From assembly GCA_020002185.1 (NCBI GenBank), contig CM034534.1:39404168-39468167 (forward strand): DNA of 64,000 nt, read 5' to 3'. The notes under the pieces were generated by a model. It had not been told where the DNA came from and ran no database searches. It saw only the letters and a program-made list of their open reading frames with translations. This DNA is from Paraescarpia echinospica. Lineage: Eukaryota > Annelida > Polychaeta > Sabellida > Siboglinidae. This document shows positions 57,901-64,000 of this stretch, piece by piece (position 1 is the first letter of the stretch; each line of letters opens with the position of its first letter). A program made the position numbers and the translations under genes.

Positions 57901-60508
57901 GCCGAAGCTTGTTTAATGTCGTAATAAAGAAACAATGGATACGTATAATGAAGATTGGTAACGGGCAACTTTTATTGCCAACTGGTATGCAATTCAATCA
58001 TACCAGAAATATGTAATTCACATACAAAGCATTGCACACATAAACGTTTGCTACGACAATGCAATGCAAGGTTATTGATATACACAAGGACAAACAGTAG
58101 AAGTGGAGACACTGCTACTCTACACAAGGACATCAAATGGGAGGGGGCAACCTGCCATATTACTAGTGTCATTAAAGGGCATTGCCATTTTCGAACCATA
58201 TTCTTTGTCTCTCTTTCGCTTCATAAACAAGCCATGTGCAGCACGTTCCAATACACATCACATCCCATAACTACATTATAGATGAGGCAAGGACCAGTGA
58301 GTAAAAATGGGTCACAATGATTGTCATGTGATCTTGACAAGGTCATTGTTATGAAACAACTGATTCATTGTTAGTAATAGCAACATAGAGATTTGGAACA
58401 CAATTAATCGAAAACACAGCTCACTAATATCACTGAATAAGATAAATTAATTAACATTCCATGTACCTGACTTTTTAGTCCCTCAATTTCAATATGAGAC
58501 GTCACGCAAATAACAGCATACAATCAATAATTAACCCCTTGAAATATAGTGACTAAAAATAGCAACATGACAGGTCTATCTAAGACACAGTATATTACTT
58601 TATATTTTATTGTGTATCATACAAAATCTTGACTCTATGTCATTGACTTTGACGGGACTAATAGATGTGACTGCGGATTAGTGAACTTCACTGGCCACTA
58701 GTCCATAGACTAGTGATGAAAAAAGTTAGTTTCTACCCCTGTGTATGTCTCAATGTGAATCTTCCTTACTGAACGTGTCTTGCATGAATGCATCAAAATG
58801 TCATTACGCTTGCATGTACTCCAGGACAATTCTCCTGCCAACCTATAAACACCAGATGTTACTAATGCAGGCCTGGTCCATTTATTGAACTAGACAAAAT
58901 TAGTCAAATCGAATGAAATACGTAAACACTTTCTGTATCATCCAAATGTCACAAGCTGCATCTTGGTGCAGTTAGTCTGCAGTGTGTGGGGCCTGCGTTA
59001 ACCCTAATGCACCACACAATGTTCCCTACATTTGCAAAGGGACTTACAAATACTTCTGTGTGAGGACATCTTGTGCTTTACATAATTTGGTTTCAGTTAT
59101 ACTTGTAATAAATCTTACAATAAAAATGTACCATTATATATATATATATATATAGTATGTAATACTGCATAAAAACAGTGATATAGACATTGCAATATAT
59201 CATCTGTACTCTTTTTCTAACTTGTCTAAATGCATGACTATAAATTTATTTTGCAGTTACTGTAACCAGTTACAATTAGTAAATACTGAATTCTTTTGAT
59301 GATAATTCTATTTAATATTGTAACTTGAATAACAGTTTACAAAATAATTATTTTGCATATTTCATATATCTTACGGTGATTCAAATGATATATTCAGGTA
59401 TTTGTTGGTTGGTGAGAAGCAGTGGGAAGGTTTGTATTGATTTTACCTTTCATCAGTTTCAGTGATATTGTTATGACCCAGCCGACACCTGACTTCTTCT
59501 GAACCAGGTGTGGAATAATATTACATGTAGTACAACTAAGTATTTATTAATTAATATTACCATTACCACTACACTAACAAATTATTACTACTGGTATGCT
59601 TATGATATATACAAGACCACCATCAAAAGAAAGACATTCTAGATGACAAATGGATGAAGATGCCACTGGCTTATCCACCTTTGCAGGTCCATCCATATCA
59701 TACCTGCCAGTTCTATTTATGAAAAGCAATTACACAATCAGTAGAAGACCTGTGCTCGATTACTCAGTAATGTTTGACAGCTTGGACCTATGGACAATTG
59801 GACACCACCTTCTGTCATCTCCAGTACAATACTGCACCAGGCTCATCCAAAGTACATTTATGCTTCTCTGAAACCCACTTGCCTTTACAAAGCAGGACCA
59901 GCGGAAAAGTAGGCAAATTGTGACTATGTTCTCATATCGGTCATTAATTATAATAACAACACGTTGCCTACAGTATCGAAATGTTTTGCTAAATGTAATT
60001 TTGCATTTTCTAATGATAGTTAGCTGGAGAACCACAAAATATTGTAATACTCAAATAGTTGCATATATTTTGGCCTCCGTGTCCACCCTTTTTCGCCTGA
60101 GCAAATTTTGCATACATTTCCCTTCTTGTCCGCCTTTTATCATGACTCGCAAAAATCACAGATTAATTAAATATCATGACTTTATCATAGTTTATGTGGC
60201 TTACATACTTCTTGGGTAAACCCCCTCCGAAAATGGTAAAGGTGTCCAGGACGATCACTATTGTGACACCCCGGACAGGTGTGACACCGAATGTCTTACT
60301 CGAATTAGTGGTGAGTACCCGACTTACAGTGCTCTGAACCGTGACTGACAGCCGAGCGACCCGATCGCGTCAACCCCCGCAGATCACCCCTTGCGATTGA
60401 TAAGCAGACAATGGCTCCGAGGTAGACGACAGTCACTGAAACGGCCCACCAGCCGACCGACAGACGCCGCCTCTTCCCGCACCGAGCTTCTACCAGGAGC
60501 TGTCCCAT
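27377..60508 (-). CDS. K+-dependent Na+/Ca2+ exchanger (SLC24/NCKX3/4-like), complete, 11 coding exons
   Basis: Predicted membrane antiporter that exports Ca2+ together with K+ in exchange for Na+. The 11 exons below add up to 1644 nt, which is 547 codons plus a stop. Every junction is GT-AG and every phase matches. Residues about 20-40 form an N-terminal hydrophobic segment. A conserved CTPPAIE stretch near residue 73 precedes the first membrane cluster. Alpha-1 ([11 protein letters not shown]) carries Glu150. Alpha-2 (AAGTSVPD...GSNVFD) carries Asp427 and Asp454. These match the acidic residues known to bind Ca2+/Na+ and K+ in NCKX2. A hydrophilic acidic loop at about 255-345 separates the two membrane halves. 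The C-terminus (HVNGWRL...) resembles NCKX3/4 more than NCKX1/2. Introns are long and full of transposons. Paralogue assignment is from memory of the family, not an alignment. Confidence 0.95.
27577..28359 (-). other. NCKX intron 10
   Basis: No repeat family recognised. Confidence 0.85.
28360..28491 (-). CDS. NCKX exon 10 (second half of alpha-2 repeat)
   Basis: This 132-nt exon runs from TTTACAG to TCTG|GTAAGC. It encodes [20 protein letters not shown], then [14 protein letters not shown]. Asp454 in GSNVFD corresponds to the residue linked to K+ dependence in NCKX2, so a K+-dependent exchanger is predicted. Confidence 0.96.
28492..29125 (-). other. NCKX intron 9
   Basis: No repeat family recognised. 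Confidence 0.85.
29126..29227 (-). CDS. NCKX exon 9 (first half of alpha-2 repeat)
   Basis: This 102-nt exon runs from TTGTAG to GATG|GTGCGT. It encodes [18 protein letters not shown], then [15 protein letters not shown]. Asp427 in TSVPD is the alpha-2 ion-coordinating residue. The acceptor and first 33 exon bases are duplicated in tandem just upstream (see the 58-bp repeat). Confidence 0.95.
29195..29310. repeat. 58-bp tandem duplication across the exon 9 acceptor
   Basis: Copies at 29195-29252 and 29253-29310 share CCGTGTCGGGGAT, then GAACGTATGACCTA. Each holds the first 33 nt of exon 9 and about 25 nt of the preceding intron, including an AG acceptor. Use of the upstream acceptor would add 58 nt and shift the frame. 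Confidence 0.92.
29423..29751 (+). mobile_element. tRNA-derived SINE, copy 1 (full length)
   Basis: The tRNA-like head has an A box (TAGTGCAGTGG, 29433-29443) and a perfect B box (GGTTCGAATCC, 29477-29487). A conserved body follows (CAGTTCGCTCAGCTGTGTGA, TTGCAGCGTGGCTGGATGCT, GTCGAGATGGTGTTCGATTG). It ends CTATATAAGAACTTAC with a CTTTA-type tail. It lies in NCKX intron 8. Confidence 0.92.
29752..30361 (-). other. NCKX intron 8, remainder
   Basis: AT-rich; nothing recognised. Confidence 0.8.
30362..30601 (-). CDS. NCKX exon 8 (end of loop, two membrane helices)
   Basis: This 240-nt exon runs from TTTTACAG to GTAG|GTAGGT. It encodes an acidic stretch ([13 protein letters not shown]), then [20 protein letters not shown], then [12 protein letters not shown] and the helix [15 protein letters not shown]. 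This matches the WPL...TIPNC...W..FFMVTF...FSYMMVW pattern of NCKX proteins. Confidence 0.96.
30602..32667 (-). other. NCKX intron 7
   Basis: Holds a GT microsatellite (about 30931-30966) and TA runs (about 31209-31227, 31530-31563). No mobile element recognised. Confidence 0.8.
32668..32748 (-). CDS. NCKX exon 7 (acidic cytosolic-loop exon)
   Basis: This 81-nt exon is bounded by a CTCTTGACCCAG acceptor and a GATG|GTAATT donor. It encodes [14 protein letters not shown]..., ending in the acidic run DGSEDDD. It is too short for most ORF scans. Phase 1 at both ends fits exons 6 and 8. Its 27-codon, phase-symmetric length means it could be skipped without shifting frame; skipping has not been shown. 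Confidence 0.88.
32749..33951 (-). other. NCKX intron 6
   Basis: GTAT and TA simple repeats lie at about 32840-32940; otherwise nothing recognised. Confidence 0.8.
33952..34166 (-). CDS. NCKX exon 6 (membrane helix and start of cytosolic loop)
   Basis: This 215-nt exon encodes [20 protein letters not shown], then [12 protein letters not shown], then a polar Ser/Thr/Lys/Gln-rich stretch that begins the large cytosolic loop. The donor is TCTG|GTGGGT, somewhat weak but in phase with exon 7. Reading on past it reaches a stop within about 13 codons. Confidence 0.93.
34167..35026 (-). other. NCKX intron 5
   Basis: Nothing recognised. Confidence 0.8.
35027..35127 (-). CDS. NCKX exon 5 ([17 protein letters not shown] helix)
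   Basis: This 101-nt exon has 33 codons plus two bases, between TTCCAG and CTG|GTGAGT. It encodes [15 protein letters not shown] and a further hydrophobic segment. The trailing TG joins the G of exon 6 to make Trp225, matching the conserved W before the (Y/E)E segment of the family. Confidence 0.95.
35128..35428 (-). other. NCKX intron 4
   Basis: Short intron; nothing recognised. Confidence 0.85.
35429..35515 (-). CDS. NCKX exon 4 ([12 protein letters not shown] helix)
   Basis: This 87-nt exon has exactly 29 codons and is phase 0 at both ends, between TTGCAG and TCG|GTGAGT. It encodes [18 protein letters not shown], the helix that follows alpha-1. Vertebrate NCKX proteins read GDIG-GT-VGSAVFNIL here. 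Confidence 0.96.
36185..39273. mobile_element. hAT-like transposon split by a LINE
   Basis: The ends read CAGGCCAGGGGT and (reverse complement of the right end) CAGGCCTGAGGT. The flanks CACGTAAA (36177-36184) and CATGTAAA (39274-39281) match at 7 of 8 bases, like an 8-bp hAT target duplication. The subterminal regions are rich in CTATTACTATTACAT on the left and its counterpart on the right. Without the LINE about 1.1 kb remains; no transposase seen. Lies in NCKX intron 3. Confidence 0.72.
36836..38820 (-). mobile_element. 5'-truncated LINE (Jockey/CR1-like RT)
   Basis: Reads [85 protein letters not shown] and [20 protein letters not shown]. The YADD core is intact. One frame break lies near 38160-38222. 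The 3' UTR has a hairpin (GGCTCCCA ... TGGGAGTCTCC on the minus strand; arms near 36970-36963 and 36935-36925). It ends in a GAACA-type repeat. A 36-bp in-frame tandem duplication lies at 37811-37882. Confidence 0.9.
39386..41120. repeat. Pair of diverged direct repeats in NCKX intron 3
   Basis: Block A (about 220 bp) occurs at about 39490-39706 and 40850-41065. It includes GCTCATATACAAACTGACAC and GTGTTATTCAGCAAACTAGC. Block B (AACATGATTTYATGATAAAAATGG...) occurs before the first A (39388-39440) and after the second (41061-41120). The arrangement B-A ... A-B suggests a segmental duplication with rearrangement, or LTR-like ends. Confidence 0.75.
40330..40704. repeat. Interspersed repeat with GGCC hairpins and internal tandem
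   Basis: Begins near GGGCCGAAGGTCC and ends near GGGCCTCTTGGCCC. Inside, an about 115-bp unit (TTCTCTRATTTTGCATAGACAT...CATTCTAACYCCC) occurs twice. Parts recur at 52430-52590 (inverted) and 50701-50740 (inverted), so it is a family. Confidence 0.7.
41121..43612 (-). other. NCKX intron 3, no recognised family
   Basis: AT-rich; an A-rich run lies near 42337-42360. No exon-like frame. Confidence 0.7.
43613..43943 (-). mobile_element. tRNA-derived SINE, copy 2
   Basis: Same family as 29423-29751 on the opposite strand. B box at 43878-43888 (GGTTCGAATCC on the minus strand) and A-box region at 43914-43931. The body and ATATAAGAACTTAC end are conserved. It ends about 80 bp from NCKX exon 3. Confidence 0.9.
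44025..44125 (-). CDS. NCKX exon 3 (alpha-1 repeat)
   Basis: This 101-nt exon lies between a TTTCAG acceptor and an AAG|GTGAGT donor. It encodes [18 protein letters not shown], the alpha-1 ion-binding repeat. Glu150 sits at the position equivalent to the catalytic Glu of NCKX2. The phase-0 end joins exon 4 directly. Confidence 0.96.
44271..44381 (-). mobile_element. SINE copy 3, 3' half only
   Basis: Only the tail half of the SINE remains, ending in ATATAAGAACT on the minus strand. 5' truncation fits target-primed reverse transcription. It lies about 150 bp from NCKX exon 3. Confidence 0.85.
44815..44895. repeat. Three perfect 27-bp tandem units
   Basis: CTGTCCACCATCAGGGTTAC plus CAGTGCA, repeated exactly three times with no spacer. 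The identity implies a recent origin. Confidence 0.97.
45301..45348. repeat. Perfect 19-bp inverted repeat, 10-bp loop
   Basis: Arms AGGTTTCAGGTGAATGTTT (45301-45319) and its exact complement (45330-45348). Could form a strong hairpin. Confidence 0.95.
45790..46000 (+). mobile_element. SINE copy 4, head missing
   Basis: Body of the same SINE family (CAGTTCACTCAGCTGTATGA, TTGCAGCATGGCTGAATGC, TCTACCAGGGAGTGAAATG). It ends CTGTGCTATATA and meets a GTAA repeat that also borders the LINE on its right. Confidence 0.8.
46893..47350. mobile_element. 458-bp MITE with perfect 8-bp target duplication
   Basis: GTTTGGTA flanks both sides (46885-46892 and 47351-47358). The ends start CATCCTCG and form about 20-bp imperfect terminal inverted repeats (CATCCTCGTGCGCCAGGG / CATCCTCGCAAGCCAGGG). 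Each end also has a CCAGGG...CCCTGGCTGATC hairpin. It interrupts the LINE RT; removing it with one target copy restores the LINE frame. No transposase. The 8-bp duplication fits hAT or Merlin types. Confidence 0.93.
48840..48908. repeat. Perfect 34-bp inverted repeat, 1-bp spacer, in the LINE
   Basis: The arms 48840-48873 and 48875-48908 are exact complements with only G48874 between. The right-hand arm and about 40 further bases form an extra inverted insertion within the LINE endonuclease, just before its DHLPVF motif. Confidence 0.96.
50701..50745. repeat. Fragment of the GGCC-hairpin repeat family
   Basis: ATGGGCCAAGTGGCCCTGAA, then GTCCTTTGGACTA, matches the complement of 40665-40704. 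Confidence 0.7.
50760..51587 (-). other. NCKX intron 2, nothing firmly recognised
   Basis: A stretch at about 51170-51290 (TTTAACAGGGGTCTAG..., GACCAATTACACATTAGTCA) is a diverged copy of 52330-52410. Confidence 0.6.
51588..51850 (+). mobile_element. LINE RT fragment
   Basis: Reads [51 protein letters not shown], then QGENLCPI out of frame. This is the RT fingers/palm with the F-x-D-Y-x-K-A-F-D motif. Both ends are truncated. Confidence 0.85.
51851..52867 (-). other. NCKX intron 2, repeats
   Basis: Contains a 38-bp tandem pair (CAGAATATTAATTTTCTATG..., 52112-52185). It also contains the second copy of the 51170 repeat and an inverted copy of the 40330 family (52430-52590, with a short GGACGGC run). 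Confidence 0.7.
52868..53216. mobile_element. Candidate hAT-like MITE, 349 bp, GACTCGA-rich ends
   Basis: The ends CAGTCTTGTTG (52868-52878) and CAACAAGTCTG (53206-53216) are inverted repeats with 10 of 11 bases matching. Both subterminal zones carry several GACTCGA/TCGAGTC palindromic motifs, which could be transposase sites. No clear target duplication. Confidence 0.65.
53217..53807 (-). other. NCKX intron 2, exon 2 side
   Basis: AT-rich; nothing recognised. Confidence 0.8.
53808..54011 (-). CDS. NCKX exon 2 (extracellular segment and first membrane helix)
   Basis: This 204-nt exon has a TTTTCAG acceptor and a GTAAGT donor. It encodes [20 protein letters not shown], then an acidic/basic stretch, then the hydrophobic segment [27 protein letters not shown] and CDDYFVP are family hallmarks. 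The last T joins TG of exon 3 to give Leu129. Confidence 0.95.
54012..55479 (-). other. NCKX intron 1, left part
   Basis: No repeat family recognised. Confidence 0.75.
55480..55719 (+). mobile_element. LINE 3' end fragment
   Basis: Contains the hairpin GGCTCCCA ... TGGGAGTCTCC (55591-55632), shared with the LINE 3' UTR at 36925-36970. It ends in a CTGT tetranucleotide tail (55701-55719). No coding part remains. The left boundary is approximate. Confidence 0.75.
55720..60327 (-). other. NCKX intron 1, right part
   Basis: A TA microsatellite lies at 59134-59154. No exon-like frame or mobile element was recognised in this long stretch. Confidence 0.7.
60328..60508 (-). CDS. NCKX exon 1 (start codon, signal/anchor segment)
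   Basis: The exon holds 60 codons plus one base. The ATG at 60508 has G at -3 and G at +4, and an in-frame TAG lies nine codons upstream, so this is the likely start. A basic stretch (GKRRR) precedes the hydrophobic run [15 protein letters not shown], as in a signal peptide or anchor. The donor GTAAGT follows 60328. Its single trailing T joins AT of exon 2 to make Tyr61. Confidence 0.88.
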
Positions 60509-60532
60509 TTCCCCGGAGACTGTAATCCTCAA

Positions 60533-60547
60533 CTACGACGTCGCCAT
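60533..60547 (-). promoter_or_regulatory. Candidate 4-codon upstream ORF in NCKX 5' leader
   Basis: ATG GCG ACG TCG TAG ends 24 nt before the main ATG and is in the same frame. If the leader includes it, it would be a minimal uORF and could lower translation. The transcript start is unknown. Confidence 0.4.
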
Positions 60548-60607
60548 GTGATGTTATCCCAACGCTAACGGTAATGTCGTTTCATTGCAGTCAATGGAAT
60601 GTGCGAT

Positions 60608-60615
60608 GGGCGGGG
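60608..60615. promoter_or_regulatory. GC box upstream of NCKX exon 1
   Basis: GGGCGGGG lies about 100 bp upstream of the NCKX start codon in a locally GC-richer stretch. This fits an Sp1/KLF site at a TATA-less promoter. Inference from motif and position only. Confidence 0.35.
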
Positions 60616-61436
60616 GTGACGCTTGATTGTTGATTCCGCTTTCTTATTGCGCGTTACACAACTGTAATTAAAAATCGCTGCAGCTAATGATTAAATAAGA
60701 ATTTTCATTCAACTGCTATTTAGTTCTTTCAATAATGTGAATGCAATCTTAAAAGGCTACTTGCGCGCATGACTGACACCCCTTAAAAGCTTAACTTAAG
60801 TCACGCGAACACATATATGCACAATGCTACCATCTGTCGGCGTTAGCTCAAACTAAGATCTGGTCGGTAATTGAGCAGCCATCCACGACGGCCAAGCTTA
60901 TGGATTGTGGTTTAGGCTATCATCACAAGTTAGGGATGGCAGCTGACAACATTATCCTTGGCATTTATACCACGATATATACGGATCAAAGTTAATTCAT
61001 TGTTGTTCTTATCTCGCGATTCCGAGAATCAGTTCGATGTCAAACGAAGTGCTTGTCGTTATCCGCTTCCGCAACCAGAAACAAAAGGTAAGTCAGTGGC
61101 CATCCATTTAGTACGTCACGTCACATTGGGATTTTTTGAGACTCCACTCTTTGTTGTTGGTCGCGGAAGCATCATCGTTTGAACTGGAGGATGGTTATTG
61201 GTATTGCGAGACGGTAACAACAATTAACCAACTTCCGCATATAATTTTATAGAGTGGGAGAAATACCAAAGATAAGACGTACATAGTCAACTACCACCAC
61301 AGGCTTGTAGCGATGGCCTCAACCCAATACATAAGCTGGCCACATATTTGTGTGAATTCGTAATTCACAGGTATAATAAAGTTATATTGTGTATAACTAA
61401 TAATAAACAATACTACCAACTGTTCAAGTTTAGACC
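60616..61436. other. NCKX upstream region
   Basis: Probable promoter and 5' flank of NCKX. No gene-like frame recognised. Confidence 0.5.
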
Positions 61437-61866
61437 TGTGTACGTTTAATAGGTTTTTAATGGAACATAAACTACCATATGAATTTCAATCTGGTTTTCG
61501 GTCATCGTATTCCACTGATACATACTTGATCCAGCTAACCGATTACATTAAACAAGAATGTGATATTGGCAATTACACAGGCATGGTATTGTTGGATTTG
61601 CAAAAAGCTTTTGACACTGTAGATCACACCATTCTTTTGAAGAAACTTAAGGGTGTAGGTGCAGATGAACTATCTATGTTGGTTTAGATCTTATTTGACG
61701 GGTAGTGTACAAGTTACTGATGTCGATGGAACAATGTCTGGGACAAAAAGGTATCACTTGCGGTGTACTTGGGCCTCTACTCTTCCTGTTATATGTAAAT
61801 GACATGTATATATGCTGCAGTTAAATGCAAGCATTTGTTATATGCGGGATACTTAGTCTTGCTTGC
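61437..61866 (+). mobile_element. LINE RT fragment, cut by the LTR element
   Basis: Reads LPYEFQSGFRSSYSTDTYLI, GMVLLDLQKAFDTVDHTILL, then a frameshift and LLFLLYVND-like and YAG-type (YADD) remnants up to about 61860. The frame stops where the putative LTR begins. Confidence 0.85.
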
Positions 61867-62334
61867 TGTTGTATATTGATGTAACGGGTAGTAGCTGTAA
61901 GTGTCCGTTCGTGTTTTGTACCGTTTCTGCAATATACACCAGAGGCACTCTGGGATACCACCAACCTCATGTGTAGTTGATTACTATTCGTAATATGTAT
62001 CCTTAAACATGCAAACTCCACAACACACAATACACGATAGGGGCGCGCGATAGCACATCCGCCTGACATCCCGGCGCCCCGAGTTCAATACCCGGACCGG
62101 GCAGGTATGGTATATTTGGTGTAAAAACCTGGCTCTCAACATTGGGGACTGTGCATCCCTCGTGACTCGGAGATCACGTTAATGTCGGTCCCGTCAAAAA
62201 TGTTCTGAAAAAGGCTGGCTAGTTGAATGAGACCTCATGAGATCATAACATTGTAACCACAATATATACAGACTAGTCAGTTAATAGAACGTTGCCGAGT
62301 GCTGGAAACAACTAGGAAACTAGGAAACATAACA
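61867..62334 (+). repeat. Putative 5' LTR of the Ty3/gypsy element
   Basis: Starts TG (61867 or 61880) and ends ...AAACATAACA at 62334, one base before a primer-binding site. The 3' LTR is outside the window, so the start is not proven. Confidence 0.55.
62040..62250 (+). repeat. tRNA-like segment inside the putative LTR
   Basis: GGGGCGCGCGATAGCACATC and a B-box-like GAGTTCAATACC resemble a tRNA-derived SINE head, but the match is imperfect. It could be a SINE inserted in the LTR or ordinary LTR sequence. Confidence 0.4.
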
Positions 62335-62335
62335 G

Positions 62336-62345
62336 TGGCGACGAG
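62336..62345 (+). promoter_or_regulatory. Primer-binding site of the Ty3/gypsy element
   Basis: TGGCGACGAG follows the LTR end by one base. TGG pairs with the CCA end of a tRNA. The tRNA identity was not determined. Confidence 0.7.
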
Positions 62346-62360
62346 AAAACGAACTTAAGC

Positions 62361-64000
62361 ATGTCGGAGAAGAGCGCCCGCTTCGAGCCGTATGTGGAAG
62401 AGAAGGAGAGGTTCGAAAACTACGCTGAACGGTTCGAGTTCTTCGTGCATAGTAAAGGCGTATCCGCAGATGTCAAAAAGAGCATTTTCCTGTCAAACGT
62501 TGGCGCTGAATGCTACGCGAAGTTGAAGACGCAACTGAAGCCGGAGTCATCGGCAAATGTGGACTACGATGCGGTAATTCGTGCGGCAACAACGGTTTAC
62601 AAACAGCAACTAACAATTATAGGCCTGAGAAACAAATTCATGAACAGAGCTAAGTGGAGTTCAATGAAAAGCCCGAAGATACTCCATCGGCGACGGCAGC
62701 GATGCATCACGTGACTAGTCGGGGATCACCAAGACAGAAGCAGACAATGGTGCCGGCCGACCGAGAATGCTTCCGATGCGGCAGACACCACTCTGCTGCT
62801 AAATGCAAATTCATTTATCAAAAATGTTACTTGTGTGGTAAAATTGGTCATGTAGCAAAAATGTGCAAGTCAAAAGGCCAAAGGGAGATCAGTGCAGGCA
62901 GAGAGGTTTCTAATGTTGATGATGATGTTGATGAGGCTACTGATGTTTATTGCGGTCAAAGTGACCTAGGTCTACATGGAGTGTACACAGTTAGCGAAGT
63001 TAAGAGAGGCATACATGTGAACATGGAGTTAAATGGGCACAATGCGTATATATACTGGGGTGGCGGTGTCTATTGTACCGGAGAATGTGTACAAAAATGT
63101 CTTGCGTAGCTTTGCACTAGAACAAACCGGTCTGAAGCTAAGGTCATACACCGGAGAACTAATCCCATTGGCAGGTAAAGTGTGTGTGCCTGTCAGATCT
63201 CGTGGTAACAAGCATTCATTGCAGGTGTTCGTGGCGAAAGGGTCACGACCAGCATTGATGGGGCGGGATTGGTTAAAGCAGATACCACTTGACTGGGGTG
63301 TAATTTACAGGGATTACGGGAATTTTTTCAACGAGTATGTGAGGGGATTAAGGGCTGCACCGCAGCTCTTAAAGTGAAACCAGATCAAAGGCCAGTTTTC
63401 CAGAAGGCGCGTCCGGTGCCTTATTCCATGCGAGAAGAATGGAGAGTGAACTAGAGCGTCTTGAATCAATTGGCGTTCTCCATCGTGTTGAGTCTAGTGA
63501 ATGGGTAAGCCCCACAGTCAATGTTCAAAAAATAAAAAACCGGCAAGATGTCGGTGCGGATTTGTGGCGATTTCAAGTTGTTGAACGCAGCTATCGAAGA
63601 CGTATCCGCTTCCTACAACGCAGGATTTGTTCACCAATTTGGCTCAGACAAACAAGACGCCTAATGTGTTTTCGGTTCTTGACTTGAGTGGGGCCTTCAA
63701 TCAGATGGAAGTGTGCGAGGAGACGATTCCTCCGCTAACAATCAGCACCAACAAGGAACTGCACAGAATGCGCAGGCTAGCATATGGGGTGAAGACGAGG
63801 CCGATCATCTAAAAACACTGAATCTGGGGCTAGCACGACTAGACCAAAACAGGGTGAAGTTGAACAAAGCTAAGTGCAGGTTTTTGAAGTCGAAGGTGCA
63901 GTACTTGGGCCACACCGTGAGTGCTGAGGGCATTGAGCCTGTACAAGACAAGGTTGAAGCTATCAGAAAGGCACCGAGGACAACCAATTTAACGGAGATG
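62361..64000 (+). mobile_element. Ty3/gypsy gag-pol, defective, runs off the right edge
   Basis: Gag-like frame 62361-62714 (RFENYAERFEFFVHSKGV). After a frame change come two zinc knuckles (CFRCGRHHSAAKC, CYLCGKIGHVAKMC, about 62768-62870). The protease region (63033-63377) has SIVPENVY, LRSYTGELIPLAG and PALMGRDWL, but the active-site Asp is Tyr (YTGVAVS, 63051). RT remnants follow: RPVFQKARPVPYSMREEW, CGDFKLLN in another frame, RRLAYGVKT, then directly HLKTLNLGLARL, KAKCRFLKSKVQYLGHTVSA. The segment with the YxDD box is missing. An old non-functional copy. Confidence 0.93.

Noticed and set aside
57955..58281. 108-residue plus-strand frame
   Set aside because: No recognisable motif; the opposite strand is also open; lies in an intron.
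59650..60219. Two plus-strand frames of 73 and 99 residues
   Set aside because: No motif or coding signal; intronic AT-rich DNA.
62040..62105. tRNA gene
   Set aside because: The B box is imperfect and no acceptor stem pairing is evident; treated as tRNA-like repeat.

Overview
This is a window of AT-rich metazoan nuclear DNA. It has spliced genes with GT-AG introns, tRNA-headed SINEs, many LINE fragments, a Ty3/gypsy element, hAT-like transposons and long microsatellites. The repeat mix and gene types suggest a marine invertebrate, perhaps a lophotrochozoan such as a mollusc. That placement is an inference and no sequence here fixes it.

Two host genes are supported, both on the minus strand. 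(1) The 5' end of a PDE5/PDE11-type cyclic-nucleotide phosphodiesterase occupies 5869-13265. It has four coding exons whose splice phases agree. They encode the N-terminus and the first part of GAF-A; the rest lies off the left edge. A CpG-rich tract with a perfect CRE palindrome sits just upstream of its start codon. (2) A complete SLC24-type K+-dependent Na+/Ca2+ exchanger (NCKX3/4-like) spans 27377-60508. I could place 11 coding exons totalling 1644 nt (547 codons plus stop). All ten junctions are in phase, and both alpha repeats and the key acidic residues are present.

Layout from left to right: 1-5.8 kb is non-coding, with an 18-bp minisatellite, a 0.55-kb tandem duplication around microsatellites and a palindrome. 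5.9-13.3 kb is the phosphodiesterase 5' end, with an RTE-like LINE and very long GT and GTAT microsatellites in its introns. 13.3-27.4 kb is intergenic: LINE fragments, a small gene or pseudogene with a KTSAERQR motif, a LINE carrying a hAT-like MITE, and a scrambled decayed transposon ORF. 27.4-60.5 kb is the exchanger gene. Its introns hold four SINE copies, a hAT-like element with a LINE inside it, a two-ORF LINE interrupted by a 458-bp MITE with perfect 8-bp target duplications, and smaller repeats. 60.5-64 kb is the exchanger promoter side, a LINE fragment, and a Ty3/gypsy element running off the right edge.

The two genes suggest cyclic-nucleotide and Ca2+ signalling, but nothing in the sequence shows they are co-regulated. 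I found no operon, CRISPR array, rRNA or intact tRNA gene, and no convincing new multi-gene system. The most unusual items are nested transposon insertions with readable target sites, a duplicated 3' splice site in the exchanger gene, and several near-perfect palindromes.
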